Position numbers and translations under genes: made by a program
The notes under the pieces: generated by a model
The model's input: only the letters and a program-made list of their open reading frames with translations
The model's database searches: none
Told to the model about the DNA's origin: nothing
Assembly (NCBI RefSeq): GCF_019029495.1
Contig: NZ_JAERQM010000003.1
Location: 248,001 to 312,000, forward strand
Length of the DNA: 64,000 bases
Direction: 5' to 3'
DNA from: Falsiroseomonas oleicola
Lineage (GTDB): Bacteria; Pseudomonadota; Alphaproteobacteria; Acetobacterales; Acetobacteraceae
Shown here: positions 26,973-34,337 of the stretch, piece after piece
Layout: each line of letters starts with the position of its first letter
Position numbering within the stretch: position 1 is the first letter of the stretch

Positions 26973-27554
26973 TCAGAGGCTCCGGACCAGCGCGCGGATC
27001 TGGCGCTGGGCGTGGTGGCGGGTCAGGCCGGTATGGATGACATGATCCGCCATCCGACGCTTGCGGGCATCCGGCATCTGCCGGGCGAGGATGGCGGCCA
27101 GCCGGTCCGGCGTCATGCCGCCGCGGCGCAGCACCCGGGCGCGCTGCACGGCGGCAGGGGCGGAAACGACAACCACGAGGTCCACGCGATGCTGGCCGCC
27201 GGTTTCCAGCAGCAGCGGCACGTCGAGCACGGCCAGCGCCTCCCCCCGCCTGCGGCAGGCGGCCAGGAAGGCGCGTTCGGCGCGGCGCACCAGCGGGTGC
27301 ATGATCGCCTCCAGCCGCTTCAACGCGGCGGGGTCGCCGAGGACGCGGGCGCGCAGCGCCTCCCGGCTCACCCGCCCATCCCGCGTGGTGCCGGGAAAGG
27401 CGGCCTCGATCGGGGCGACGGCGGCGCCGCCCCGGCCTTGCAGGGCATGCACGGCGGCATCGGCGTCGAAGACCGGCACGCGCAGCCGCCGGAAGGTGTT
27501 GGAGGCCGTGGACTTGCCCATGCCGATGCTGCCGGTCAGGCCGATGACCTTCAT
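26973..27554 (-). CDS. coaE: Dephospho-CoA kinase
   Basis: This 193-residue P-loop kinase catalyses the last step of coenzyme A synthesis. The nucleotide loop is LTGSIGMGKST at 6-16, followed by VPVFDADAAVH with the catalytic Asp. HPLVRRAERAFL and LDVPLLLETGG are also typical of the family, as is RQMPDARKRRMADHVI. It overlaps aroE by ATGA and precedes dnaQ by one base. Start ATG 27554. Confidence 0.93.
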   Translation of the reverse strand: MKVIGLTGSIGMGKSTASNTFRRLRVPVFDADAAVHALQGRGGAAVAPIEAAFPGTTRDGRVSREALRARVLGDPAALKRLEAIMHPLVRRAERAFLAACRRRGEALAVLDVPLLLETGGQHRVDLVVVVSAPAAVQRARVLRRGGMTPDRLAAILARQMPDARKRRMADHVIHTGLTRHHAQRQIRALVRSL

Positions 27555-28390
27555 CGCAGCAGGTCGTGGGCGACGAAGGCGCGCAGCTCGGCATCCACGG
27601 TCGGGGCCACGCCGAACCACTGGTGAAAACCGGGCCGCGCCTGGTGCAGCAGCATGCCGAGCCCATCCACCGCCCGCAGCCCGCGCGCCCGCGCCTGGGC
27701 CAGAAGCGCGGTTTCCAGCGGCGCATAGACCATGTCCGCAACCACCGCATGGCCGGGCAGCGGTGCCAGGTCGATCTCCAAGGGCGGCTCCCCCATCATG
27801 CCGAGCGAGGTGCCGTTCACCAGCAGGGCGGCGCCTTCCAGCCGGGGCTGGTCGGTGACCTCCACCGGCCCGCCAAGGTCCCGCGCCAGGGCCTCCGCCC
27901 GTGCCAAGGTTCGGTTGACGAGCACCAGCCTGGGGCAGCCGGCATCGAGCAGGGCCGCGGCCACTGACCGCACCGCCCCGCCGGCCCCCAGGATCACCGC
28001 CGGCCCGTCCGTCGCCTGCCAGCCCGGCGCCTGCTCGCGGATGGATTCGAGAAAGCCGTAGCCATCCGTGCTGGTGCCCTCGATCCGCCCATCCTCGCGG
28101 AAGAACAGCGTGTTCACCGACCCCGCCCGCTGCCCCACCGCATCCACGCTGTCGCACAGCGCATAGGCCGCTTCCTTGTGCGGGATCGTCACATTCGCCC
28201 CCGAAAAACCCAGTCGGGACAGGGCGATGACGGCCTCCCGAAAATGCTCCGGCCGCACCGGCAGCGGCAGATAGGCGCCGTCGATGCCGTGCCGCGCCAG
28301 CCAGAAGCCGTGCAGGCGGGGGGAGCGGGAATGCGCCACGGGCCAGCCCAGCACGCCCGCCTTGCGGGCCTTTCCGGAAAGGATGTTCAT
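27551..28390 (-). CDS. aroE: Shikimate dehydrogenase (biosynthetic, NADP-type)
   Basis: This 279-residue enzyme reduces 3-dehydroshikimate in aromatic amino acid synthesis. Seen: GWPVAHSRSPRLH with the substrate serines, ANVTIPHKE with catalytic Lys72, SVNTL with Asn93, TSTDGYGF with Asp109, and the Rossmann loop LGAGGA. VLVNRT at 156-161 carries the NRT signature for the NADP 2'-phosphate. This distinguishes it from the catabolic-type paralogue at 722-1597. It leads the aroE-coaE-dnaQ operon, whose usual upstream partner maf is not present here. Confidence 0.94.
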   Translation of the reverse strand: MNILSGKARKAGVLGWPVAHSRSPRLHGFWLARHGIDGAYLPLPVRPEHFREAVIALSRLGFSGANVTIPHKEAAYALCDSVDAVGQRAGSVNTLFFREDGRIEGTSTDGYGFLESIREQAPGWQATDGPAVILGAGGAVRSVAAALLDAGCPRLVLVNRTLARAEALARDLGGPVEVTDQPRLEGAALLVNGTSLGMMGEPPLEIDLAPLPGHAVVADMVYAPLETALLAQARARGLRAVDGLGMLLHQARPGFHQWFGVAPTVDAELRAFVAHDLLR

Positions 28391-28498
28391 GCCGCCTGAA
28401 GTGCCCCGCCCCTGCCGCGCCGGTCAATGCCGGCGCCCCCTCTTTCAACCTGCGCCCGGCAATGCCACAGGAAGGCTCGAAAGCGGAGAACCACCCCC

Positions 28499-29449
28499 AT
28501 GGCGCGCAGCCTCAAGGTCGCGGTCCAGATGGACCCCATCGCCTCCATCAATATCGACGGCGACAGCACCTTTGCCATGATGCTGGAAGCGCAATCGCGC
28601 GGCCATGCCCTGTGGCACTATCATGTCCGGGACCTGGCGCTGCTGGGCGGCCGGGTGCTGGCCCAGGCGCAGCCGGTGGAGGTGCGCCGGGTGAAGGGCG
28701 ACCACTTCACCCTGGGCGCGGTGGAGGAGCTGGATCTGGGTGAGGTCGACGTGGTGCTGATGCGCCAGGACCCGCCCTTCGACATGGCCTATATCACCGC
28801 CACCCATATCCTGGAGCATATCCACCCGAAGACCCTGGTGGTGAACGACCCGGCCAGCGTGCGCAACGCGCCCGAAAAGCTGTTCGTCACCCACTTCCCG
28901 GAACTGATGCCGGAGACGCTGGTGACGGCGGATGTCGGCCAGATCCGGAAATTCCGGGAGAAGCACGGCGACATCATCATCAAGCCGCTGTTCGGCAATG
29001 GCGGCGCCGGCGTCTTCCACCTGCGCCCCGAAGACCCGAACATGAATGCGCTGGTGGAAATGTTCACCGAGCGGTCGCGGGAGCCGCTGGTGATCCAGAA
29101 ATACGTCCCCGCGGTGCGGGAGGGTGACAAGCGCATCATCCTGGTCGATGGCGTCGCCATGGGCGCCATCAACCGCGTGCCGGCGAAGGGCGAGGCCCGG
29201 TCCAACATGCATGTCGGCGGCAAGGCCACCCAGACCGTCATGACGGACCGCGAGAAGGAAATCTGCGCCGCCATCGGGCCGGAATTGAAGGCACGCGGCA
29301 TGATCTTCGTCGGCATCGACGTGATCGGCGGCTATCTGACGGAGATCAACGTCACCTCCCCCACCGGCCTGCAGGAGATCGCCCGCTTCGACGGCATCCA
29401 CCTTGAGCGGGCGCTGTGGGATGCGATCGAGGCGAAGGTTTCGCCCTGA
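28499..29449 (+). CDS. gshB: Glutathione synthetase
   Basis: This 316-residue ATP-grasp enzyme joins gamma-glutamylcysteine and glycine. Seen: [20 protein letters not shown] at the N-terminus, [18 protein letters not shown] near residue 90, [15 protein letters not shown] near 160 (the ATP-grasp lysine and glycine loop), DKRIILVDG and [20 protein letters not shown] near 282. ATG 28499 is used because the family begins there; an earlier in-frame ATG at 28427 would add unrelated residues. It diverges from aroE. Confidence 0.94.
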   Translation: MARSLKVAVQMDPIASINIDGDSTFAMMLEAQSRGHALWHYHVRDLALLGGRVLAQAQPVEVRRVKGDHFTLGAVEELDLGEVDVVLMRQDPPFDMAYITATHILEHIHPKTLVVNDPASVRNAPEKLFVTHFPELMPETLVTADVGQIRKFREKHGDIIIKPLFGNGGAGVFHLRPEDPNMNALVEMFTERSREPLVIQKYVPAVREGDKRIILVDGVAMGAINRVPAKGEARSNMHVGGKATQTVMTDREKEICAAIGPELKARGMIFVGIDVIGGYLTEINVTSPTGLQEIARFDGIHLERALWDAIEAKVSP

Positions 29450-29469
29450 CACAAATGACACATGGCCGC

Positions 29470-29493
29470 GACGCGGGGTGAAATCGCCGCGTC
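29470..29493 (+). terminator. GACGCGG / CCGCGTC hairpin after gshB
   Basis: Perfect 7-bp arms with a 10-base loop lie 20 bp after the gshB stop and 38 bp before the next start. No U-tract follows, so it may be a weak terminator, an RNA-stability hairpin or an attenuating structure. Confidence 0.35.
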
Positions 29494-29531
29494 ACCTCCC
29501 GCACCCATCCTGGGGGCGGGAGGACAAGGCG

Positions 29532-30119
29532 ATGTCGGACTACAAGACCAAGTTCGCCGCCCGCATCGACGCGGTCGGGCTGAAATACTTCAAGGCATCC
29601 GAGCTGCTGGCCCGGACTTCATCCAAGAACAAGTTCGGCACCGCCAACAGCACGCCGCCGGAGCGGCTGTGGGACAACATCATCCCCACCATCATCGTGC
29701 TGGACGCGCTGCGCGAACATCTCGGCAAGTCCATCAGCCTGCAAAGCGTCTATCGCAGCGAGGCCTATAACCAGGCCTCCACCGACAAGACCCAGGGCTA
29801 TGCCGGCCGGGCCAAGACCAGCCAGCACATGGCCTTCACCGCCATCGACTTCATCGTCTCCGGCATGGCCTGCACCGAGGTGGAGAAGGTGCTTCAGGAA
29901 TGGAGCAATTCCGGCAGGATGTTCCATGCCCCGGTCATGTTCGAACGCAAGGCGGAGAAGGTCTCGGCCGGCACCATCCCCTTCGGGGAGTTGCCGCGCA
30001 CCTTCCGGATGTGGCCCTTCGGCGTGTGGTTTGCCCTCAAGGGCTACATCCATGCCTACCCGTCCGAGAACTTCACCCATATCGACACCCGCGGGATCAC
30101 CAGCAAGATGTCGGAATGA
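29532..30119 (+). CDS. Peptidase M15-type zinc domain protein (DD-carboxypeptidase-like)
   Basis: This 195-residue protein has the M15 zinc ligands: SQHMAFTAIDF gives His-x6-Asp near residue 97, and FTHIDTRG gives the third His near 184. The upstream block LQSVYRSEAYNQ matches the conserved arginine/tyrosine region. M15 enzymes cut D-Ala-D-Ala or endolysin targets in peptidoglycan. It has no signal peptide, unlike most host cell-wall enzymes. That is more like a phage endolysin, but no holin or phage genes are nearby. Start ATG 29532 follows GAGGACAAGG. Confidence 0.75.
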   Translation: MSDYKTKFAARIDAVGLKYFKASELLARTSSKNKFGTANSTPPERLWDNIIPTIIVLDALREHLGKSISLQSVYRSEAYNQASTDKTQGYAGRAKTSQHMAFTAIDFIVSGMACTEVEKVLQEWSNSGRMFHAPVMFERKAEKVSAGTIPFGELPRTFRMWPFGVWFALKGYIHAYPSENFTHIDTRGITSKMSE

Positions 30120-30538
30120 CAAACCCGTCTCCGATCGTTTCGGCTTGCGGCGACGCGGCGCCATCTGACTCGATGGGTCATGGCTGGTGCTTTGCGGAGC
30201 ACGGATGACCGCACAATTTTCGGGGCGATGCGGAGGCGCTTTTCGTCGATGCGGAGACGGTGCGCGCGCGCCGCCGGACCTTGCCGCGCGGCACCCGCAC
30301 GCCGAGGCGATCGGCGTCAACGGCGGCCTGTCGCTCCCGAATGGGGAAGTTGACGTTCCACCCCTGAACGACGCCCGCAGCGCCGCCCTCTTTCACATCG
30401 GTCGAGATTGCCGGGGGCAAGCGGAAGGCGCGGAACGGCCAGGCCATTGCCCGCGCTGCGACGGGATCGCTGCCGGCGCCCGTAATTCCCACACGGCCCG
30501 CCTTGCTGTAGATATGGACCCGTCAGTCACCCGAGGGG
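30120..30538. other. 420-bp spacer without a supported gene
   Basis: Weak frames exist on both strands. The longest, on the minus strand (30178-30492), reads like VRVPRGKVRRRARTVSAST and has no family features. A plus-strand reading gives KLTFHP-TTPAAPPSFTSVE with stops in between. The frames are interrupted and compositionally odd, which fits a repeat or a decayed insertion between the M15 gene and metW. In many alphaproteobacteria metX precedes metW; no metX was seen here. Confidence 0.35.
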
Positions 30539-31183
30539 ATGCGCGTGCCGGACGCCATGGAAGTGCGGTTCGTCGCCAAGAACATGCGGCTCGATCTCCG
30601 CCTGATCGCGGAGATGGTGGAGCCCGGCGCGCGGGTGCTGGATATCGGCTGCGGCGACGGCCTGCTGATCGAGCATCTGACGCGGGAGAAGCGGGCCGAT
30701 GCCCGTGGCATCGAGATCGACATGGCCGAGGCGACGGAAGCGGTGGCGGCCGGCCTTCCGGTGATCCATGGTGACGCCGATAGCGACCTGGAATTCTACC
30801 CCGACGGGGCCTTCGATTACGTGGTCCTGTCCCGCACGCTTCAGGCCGTGGAACGGCCCCGGGAGGTTTTGCGCCAGATGCTGCGCATCGGGGAGCGGGC
30901 CATCGTCTCCTTCCCCAATTTCGGCCACTGGCAGTTGCGCATGCGCCTGCTGCTGACCGGGCGGATGCCGGACAACGAGACCTGGGACCGCCCCTGGTAC
31001 GAAACGCCCAATATCCACCCCTGCACCATCCGCGACTTCTTCGAGCTCTGCCGGATGGAGAATTATGTGGTGGAGCGCTGGCTGGCTGTGGATGAGAGGG
31101 GGTTGCGCTCCCCCTGGAAGCGCTCTCCATGGCTCGCCAACCTGTTTGGCGAACAGGCGCTGTTCCTGCTGCGCCGGCGCTAG
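30539..31183 (+). CDS. metW: Methionine biosynthesis protein MetW
   Basis: This 214-residue SAM-methyltransferase-like protein has VLDIGCGDGLLIEHLTREKR near residue 38, IEIDMAEATEAVAAGLPVIH and YVVLSRTLQAVERPREVLRQ. The MetW-specific C-terminal half is FPNFGHWQLRMRLLLTGRMP, then WYETPNIHPCTIRDF. MetW normally acts with MetX to acylate homoserine, and here metX is not adjacent. The start is uncertain: ATG 30539 directly touches the purine run GAGGGG, while ATG 30557 is too far from it. Confidence 0.9.
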   Translation: MRVPDAMEVRFVAKNMRLDLRLIAEMVEPGARVLDIGCGDGLLIEHLTREKRADARGIEIDMAEATEAVAAGLPVIHGDADSDLEFYPDGAFDYVVLSRTLQAVERPREVLRQMLRIGERAIVSFPNFGHWQLRMRLLLTGRMPDNETWDRPWYETPNIHPCTIRDFFELCRMENYVVERWLAVDERGLRSPWKRSPWLANLFGEQALFLLRRR

Positions 31184-31186
31184 CCA

Positions 31187-31219
31187 GGCGCCGCGCAGCC
31201 AAGCCGGCGCGGAGGCGCC
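31187..31219. terminator. GC-rich hairpin between convergent metW and a small gene
   Basis: Nested inverted repeats: GGCGCC at 31187-31192 and 31214-31219, plus CCGCGC at 31191-31196 and GCGCGG at 31207-31212. The hairpin begins 4 bp after the metW stop and ends 8 bp before the end of the opposing small gene. It could act in both directions. No U-tract is present. Confidence 0.45.
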
Positions 31220-31226
31220 GAAAGCA

Positions 31227-31400
31227 TCAGTTCACGCGCGCGCCCTGCGGCAGCGTCTGGCCCGGCATCATCTCCGCCGCCAGGGCGGCATGGCGTGCCG
31301 CGGCGTCGGCGCCGAGGCGGCGGCATTCGGCCTCGACATAGGCCAGCAGCAGAAGAAGGGCGTTGCGATCCGTGGTGTCGGCGGGCTTCGGGCTGGGCAT
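31227..31400 (-). CDS. Small hypothetical protein, 57 residues
   Basis: An intact frame from ATG 31400 to TGA encodes MPSPKPADTTDRNALLLLLA, then YVEAECRRLGADAAARHAAL. The C-terminal part is AAEMMPGQTLPQGARVN. The amphipathic helical pattern and clean codon bias at high-GC third positions support coding. It faces phaB across a 241-bp promoter region and converges on metW. AGGA lies about 10 bases upstream. No family was recognised. Confidence 0.55.
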   Translation of the reverse strand: MPSPKPADTTDRNALLLLLAYVEAECRRLGADAAARHAALAAEMMPGQTLPQGARVN

Positions 31401-31641
31401 CTCTGGGCGTCCTGGCGCGAGGGGGAATGTTCTCGGTCACCTCTTACAGACAGCTTATGCCCGAATTATCACGTATTCGTGAAGTGTAAAAATGCACGCC
31501 CCTCCTCAACCGCAAGGCACGGCCGATCGGGAATTGCGCGTCTGCCGCAGCCGGGCGAGGATGCCCCACGCGCGATCTGCCTCAAGAAGGCCGCGAGCGC
31601 GGCGGCCGGATGAACCGCGACAAACAGGGAAGGATGCCAGC
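31401..31641. promoter_or_regulatory. AT-rich divergent promoter region before phaB, with small palindrome
   Basis: The 241-bp gap is markedly AT-richer around 31435-31495 than its surroundings. It holds TCACG-TATT-CGTGA at 31469-31482, a perfect 5-bp-arm inverted repeat next to AAGTGTAAAAATG. It separates the small minus-strand gene from phaB and probably carries promoters for both. No clear -35/-10 pair with proper spacing is assigned. Confidence 0.4.
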
Positions 31642-32364
31642 ATGGCACGGGTGGCTTTGGTGACAGGCGGGCAGCGGGGCATCGGCGCCGCGATCAGTGA
31701 GACCTTGAAGGCGGCGGGCCGGCAGGTTGTCGCCTCCTATGCCGGGAATGACGCGGCCGCGCAGGCTTTCACCGAGAGCACGGGCATTCCCTGCTACAAG
31801 TTCGATGTCGGTGATTTCGACGCCTGCCTCGCCGCCGTGGCGAAGATCGAGGCGGAGGTCGGCCCGATCGAGGTGCTGGTGAACAATGCCGGCATCACCC
31901 GCGACGCGATGATGCGCAAGCTGACGCGGCAGATGTGGGATGACGTGATCGATACCAACCTCGGCTCCTGCTACAACATGTGCAAGGCGGTCTGGGACGG
32001 CATGTCGGCGCGGAAATTCGGCCGCATCGTCAATATCGGCTCGATCAACGGCCAGGCCGGGCAGCTCGGCCAGGTGAACTATGCCGCCGCCAAGTCCGGC
32101 ATCCATGGCTTCACCAAGGCGCTGGCCCTGGAAGGCGCCCGCAACCAGATCACCGTGAACGCCGTGGCCCCCGGCTATGTGGACACGGAAATGGTGCGCG
32201 CCGTGCCGCCGGACGTGCTGGAGAAGATCATCGCCCGCATCCCGCGCGGCCGGCTCGGCACCGCGCAGGACATCGCCCGCGGCGTCGCCTTCCTGACCGC
32301 CGATGATGCGGACTTCGTCACCGGCTCCACGCTGTCGATCAATGGCGGCCAGCACATGTATTGA
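31642..32364 (+). CDS. phaB: Acetoacetyl-CoA reductase (PHB synthesis), SDR family
   Basis: This 240-residue short-chain dehydrogenase has VALVTGGQRGIGAAISETLK at the N-terminus, LVNNAGITRDAMMRKLTRQM near residue 76, and the catalytic Ser-Tyr-Lys set in IVNIGSINGQAGQLGQVNYA with AAKSGIHGFTKAL. FLTADDADFVTGSTLSINGG is the family end. The YDVGDF-type segment (CYKFDVGDFDACL) and MMRKLTRQMWDDV fit PhaB better than FabG. phaA and phaC are not in the window. ATG 31642 follows GGGAAGGA. Confidence 0.85.
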   Translation: MARVALVTGGQRGIGAAISETLKAAGRQVVASYAGNDAAAQAFTESTGIPCYKFDVGDFDACLAAVAKIEAEVGPIEVLVNNAGITRDAMMRKLTRQMWDDVIDTNLGSCYNMCKAVWDGMSARKFGRIVNIGSINGQAGQLGQVNYAAAKSGIHGFTKALALEGARNQITVNAVAPGYVDTEMVRAVPPDVLEKIIARIPRGRLGTAQDIARGVAFLTADDADFVTGSTLSINGGQHMY

Positions 32365-32376
32365 GGGGTCGCCGCG

Positions 32377-33021
32377 ATGACCCATGCGATCCTGGCCTGG
32401 GACGGCACGGATGCGGAAGCGCCCGCCCGCCGTGCCGCCGCCCGCGCCGCCCATGTCGCCTTCATCACGGCGGAGGCGGCGGCCGGACGGCTGCTGCTCG
32501 GCCTGCCGCTGCATGACGAGGCGGGGCGCAGCCTCGGTTCGCTGATGCTGGTGGCGGGCGATGCGGCGGCGAAGGATGCCTATCTCGCCGCCGAGCCCTT
32601 CGCCACTTCGGGCGTCTGGCGCAAGGTGGAGGCGTATCCCTTCGGCATCGCGCCGCTGCCCTACCGGCCCTGGCCCGCGCCGGATGCCCCGGCCCCCGGC
32701 GGCCGCACCCATTCCGTGCTGATCGGCTGGGACGGCACCGACGCTGCCGCGCTGGACCGGCGCATGGCGGTGCGGCCGGCGCATTTCGCGCGGGTGAAGC
32801 CGATGGCCGCGGATGGCACGCTGCTGTTCGGCGGCGCCATCCTCGATGCGCCCGGCGGCCGCATGATCGGCTCCATCGCCGCGACGAACCACACCAGCCA
32901 TGCGGCCGCCCGCGCCTGGGTGGAGGCCGACCCTTATTTCACCGGCGATGTCTGGCGCGACATTTCCGTCCATGCGACCGCCTTCCGCGCTTTGCCCTAC
33001 GCGCCGTTGCCCCATGGCTGA
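32377..33021 (+). CDS. Tandem YciI-domain protein
   Basis: This 214-residue protein contains two copies of the small YciI-type dimeric alpha/beta domain. Copy 1 covers about 1-100 (ILAWDGTDAEAPARRAAARA, AHVAFITAEAAAGRLLLGLP, AAEPFATSGVWRKVEAYPFG). Copy 2 covers about 112-214 (VLIGWDGTDAAALDRRMAVR, PAHFARVKPMAADGTLLFGG, VEADPYFTGDVWRDISVHAT). YciI proteins usually have about 100 residues and pair into dimers, so this fusion makes the dimer in one chain. The function is unknown. It lies 12 bp after phaB and overlaps the next gene by 8 bp. Confidence 0.75.
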   Translation: MTHAILAWDGTDAEAPARRAAARAAHVAFITAEAAAGRLLLGLPLHDEAGRSLGSLMLVAGDAAAKDAYLAAEPFATSGVWRKVEAYPFGIAPLPYRPWPAPDAPAPGGRTHSVLIGWDGTDAAALDRRMAVRPAHFARVKPMAADGTLLFGGAILDAPGGRMIGSIAATNHTSHAAARAWVEADPYFTGDVWRDISVHATAFRALPYAPLPHG

Positions 33022-33397
33022 GGATTTCGCCCCGGAGGCCCTGCCCGAGGTTCTGGCCGTGTTCGAGGAGATCAAGGCGGCGCGCGGCGTGGCCGACGTC
33101 AACAACTTCTGGAAATCGCTCGCCGTCGATCCGGTGCTGCTGCGGCGGACCTGGGAGAGCCTTTCCGCCGTCATGGCGCCGGGCGCGCTGGACCCGCTGG
33201 TGAAGGAGATGCTGTACCTCGCCGCCTCCATGACCAGTGGCTGCGCCTATTGCACCGCCAGCCACACCGCCGCGGCGCGGGCCAAGGGCATGACGCCGGC
33301 GCAGTATGGCGAGCTGCTGGCCGTGGTCGGCATGGCGGCCGAGACCAACCGGCTGGCGGAAGCCTTGCGGGTGCCGATCGACCCGCAGTTCCAGTGA
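33014..33397 (+). CDS. AhpD-like carboxymuconolactone decarboxylase family protein
   Basis: This 127-residue helical protein has the alkylhydroperoxidase core: EMLYLAASMTSGCAYCTASH near residue 64, with CxxC and the trailing His for a relay. AhpD-like enzymes reduce peroxides using this disulfide pair. The ATG at 33014 lies within the end of the YciI-domain gene. Downstream a DMT exporter follows after 26 bp. A function in oxidative stress is likely, but the partner reductase is not in the window. Confidence 0.82.
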   Translation: MAEDFAPEALPEVLAVFEEIKAARGVADVNNFWKSLAVDPVLLRRTWESLSAVMAPGALDPLVKEMLYLAASMTSGCAYCTASHTAAARAKGMTPAQYGELLAVVGMAAETNRLAEALRVPIDPQFQ

Positions 33398-33423
33398 GGC
33401 GCGGCGCGGCGTAGAAGCGCGCC

Positions 33424-34272
33424 ATGTCTCCCGCCACGATTGCCGGCTGCGGCGCGCTCGCGCTCTGGGCCTTTCTCGCGCTGCTGTCCCGGCTGGCCGC
33501 CGGGCTGCCGCCGCTGCAACTCACCGCCATGGGCTTTGCCGTGGGCGGGCTGGTAGGGCTGGCGGTGGTGGCGGCGCGGGGCGGGCTGGGGGCGCTGCGG
33601 CCGCCGCCGATTGCCTGGCTGCACGGGGTGGGCGGGCTGTTCGGCTATCACGCGCTGTATTTCATCGCGCTGGCCCTCGCCCCGGCGGTGGAGGCCAATC
33701 TCATCAACTATCTATGGCCGCTGCTGATCGTGCTGCTTTCCGCGCCGCTGCGTGGGTTGCGGCTGGGGCCGGCGCGGCTGGCCGGGGTGGGGCTGGGCTT
33801 CCTGGGCTGCGCGCTGCTGGTCGGGACGGGGGCCAGTTTTCCGCCGGAGGCGATTCCAGGCTTCCTGGCGGCGCTGGGCTGCGCCGTGGTCTGGGCGGTC
33901 TATTCCGTCACCTCCGGCACCCGGCGGCTGGCGACGGTGCCGACCGAGGCGGTGGCCGGCTTCTGCCTCGGCACCGCGGCCCTGGCGGTGCTGGCGCATC
34001 TGGCCTTCGAGGCGACGGTGCTCCCGGATGCGCGGCAGGCCGTGGCCGTGCTGCTGCTGGGGCTGGGGCCGGTGGGCGCGGCCTTCTTCCTGTGGGATGT
34101 CGGGATGAAGCGCGGCGACCCCCGGCTGCTCGGCACCCTGGCCTATGCGGTGCCGGTCACCTCCACCCTGCTGCTGATCCTGGCCGGCGAGGGCGCCTTC
34201 ACGGCCAAGGTGGTGCTGGCGACGCTGATGGTGACAGGCGGCGGCTTCATCGCGGCCCGGGCCAGGGCGTGA
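33424..34272 (+). CDS. EamA/DMT-superfamily transporter
   Basis: This 282-residue membrane protein has ten predicted helices in two repeated halves (ALALWAFLALLSRLAAGLPP through YHALYFIALALAPAVEANLI; then LAALGCAVVWAVYSVTSGTR through VPVTSTLLLILAGEGAFTAK). VEANLINYLWPLLIVLLS is a typical EamA loop. DMT proteins export metabolites such as amino acids. The substrate cannot be told from sequence. It closes the phaB-starting gene run. Confidence 0.85.
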   Translation: MSPATIAGCGALALWAFLALLSRLAAGLPPLQLTAMGFAVGGLVGLAVVAARGGLGALRPPPIAWLHGVGGLFGYHALYFIALALAPAVEANLINYLWPLLIVLLSAPLRGLRLGPARLAGVGLGFLGCALLVGTGASFPPEAIPGFLAALGCAVVWAVYSVTSGTRRLATVPTEAVAGFCLGTAALAVLAHLAFEATVLPDARQAVAVLLLGLGPVGAAFFLWDVGMKRGDPRLLGTLAYAVPVTSTLLLILAGEGAFTAKVVLATLMVTGGGFIAARARA

Positions 34273-34337
34273 CGGTCGGAAGAAAGGGCGGCGGCGCTGG
34301 TGCCGGAGTTTGCGCATGAGGATGGGACAAGCGGGGG

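Noticed and set aside
30178-30492. 104-codon minus-strand frame in the spacer before metW
   Set aside because: No ribosome-binding site, no family features and basic low-complexity sequence. Treated as spacer.
31461-31482. TTATCACG considered as a DnaA box
   Set aside because: It differs from TTATCCACA and stands alone, so it does not support an origin.
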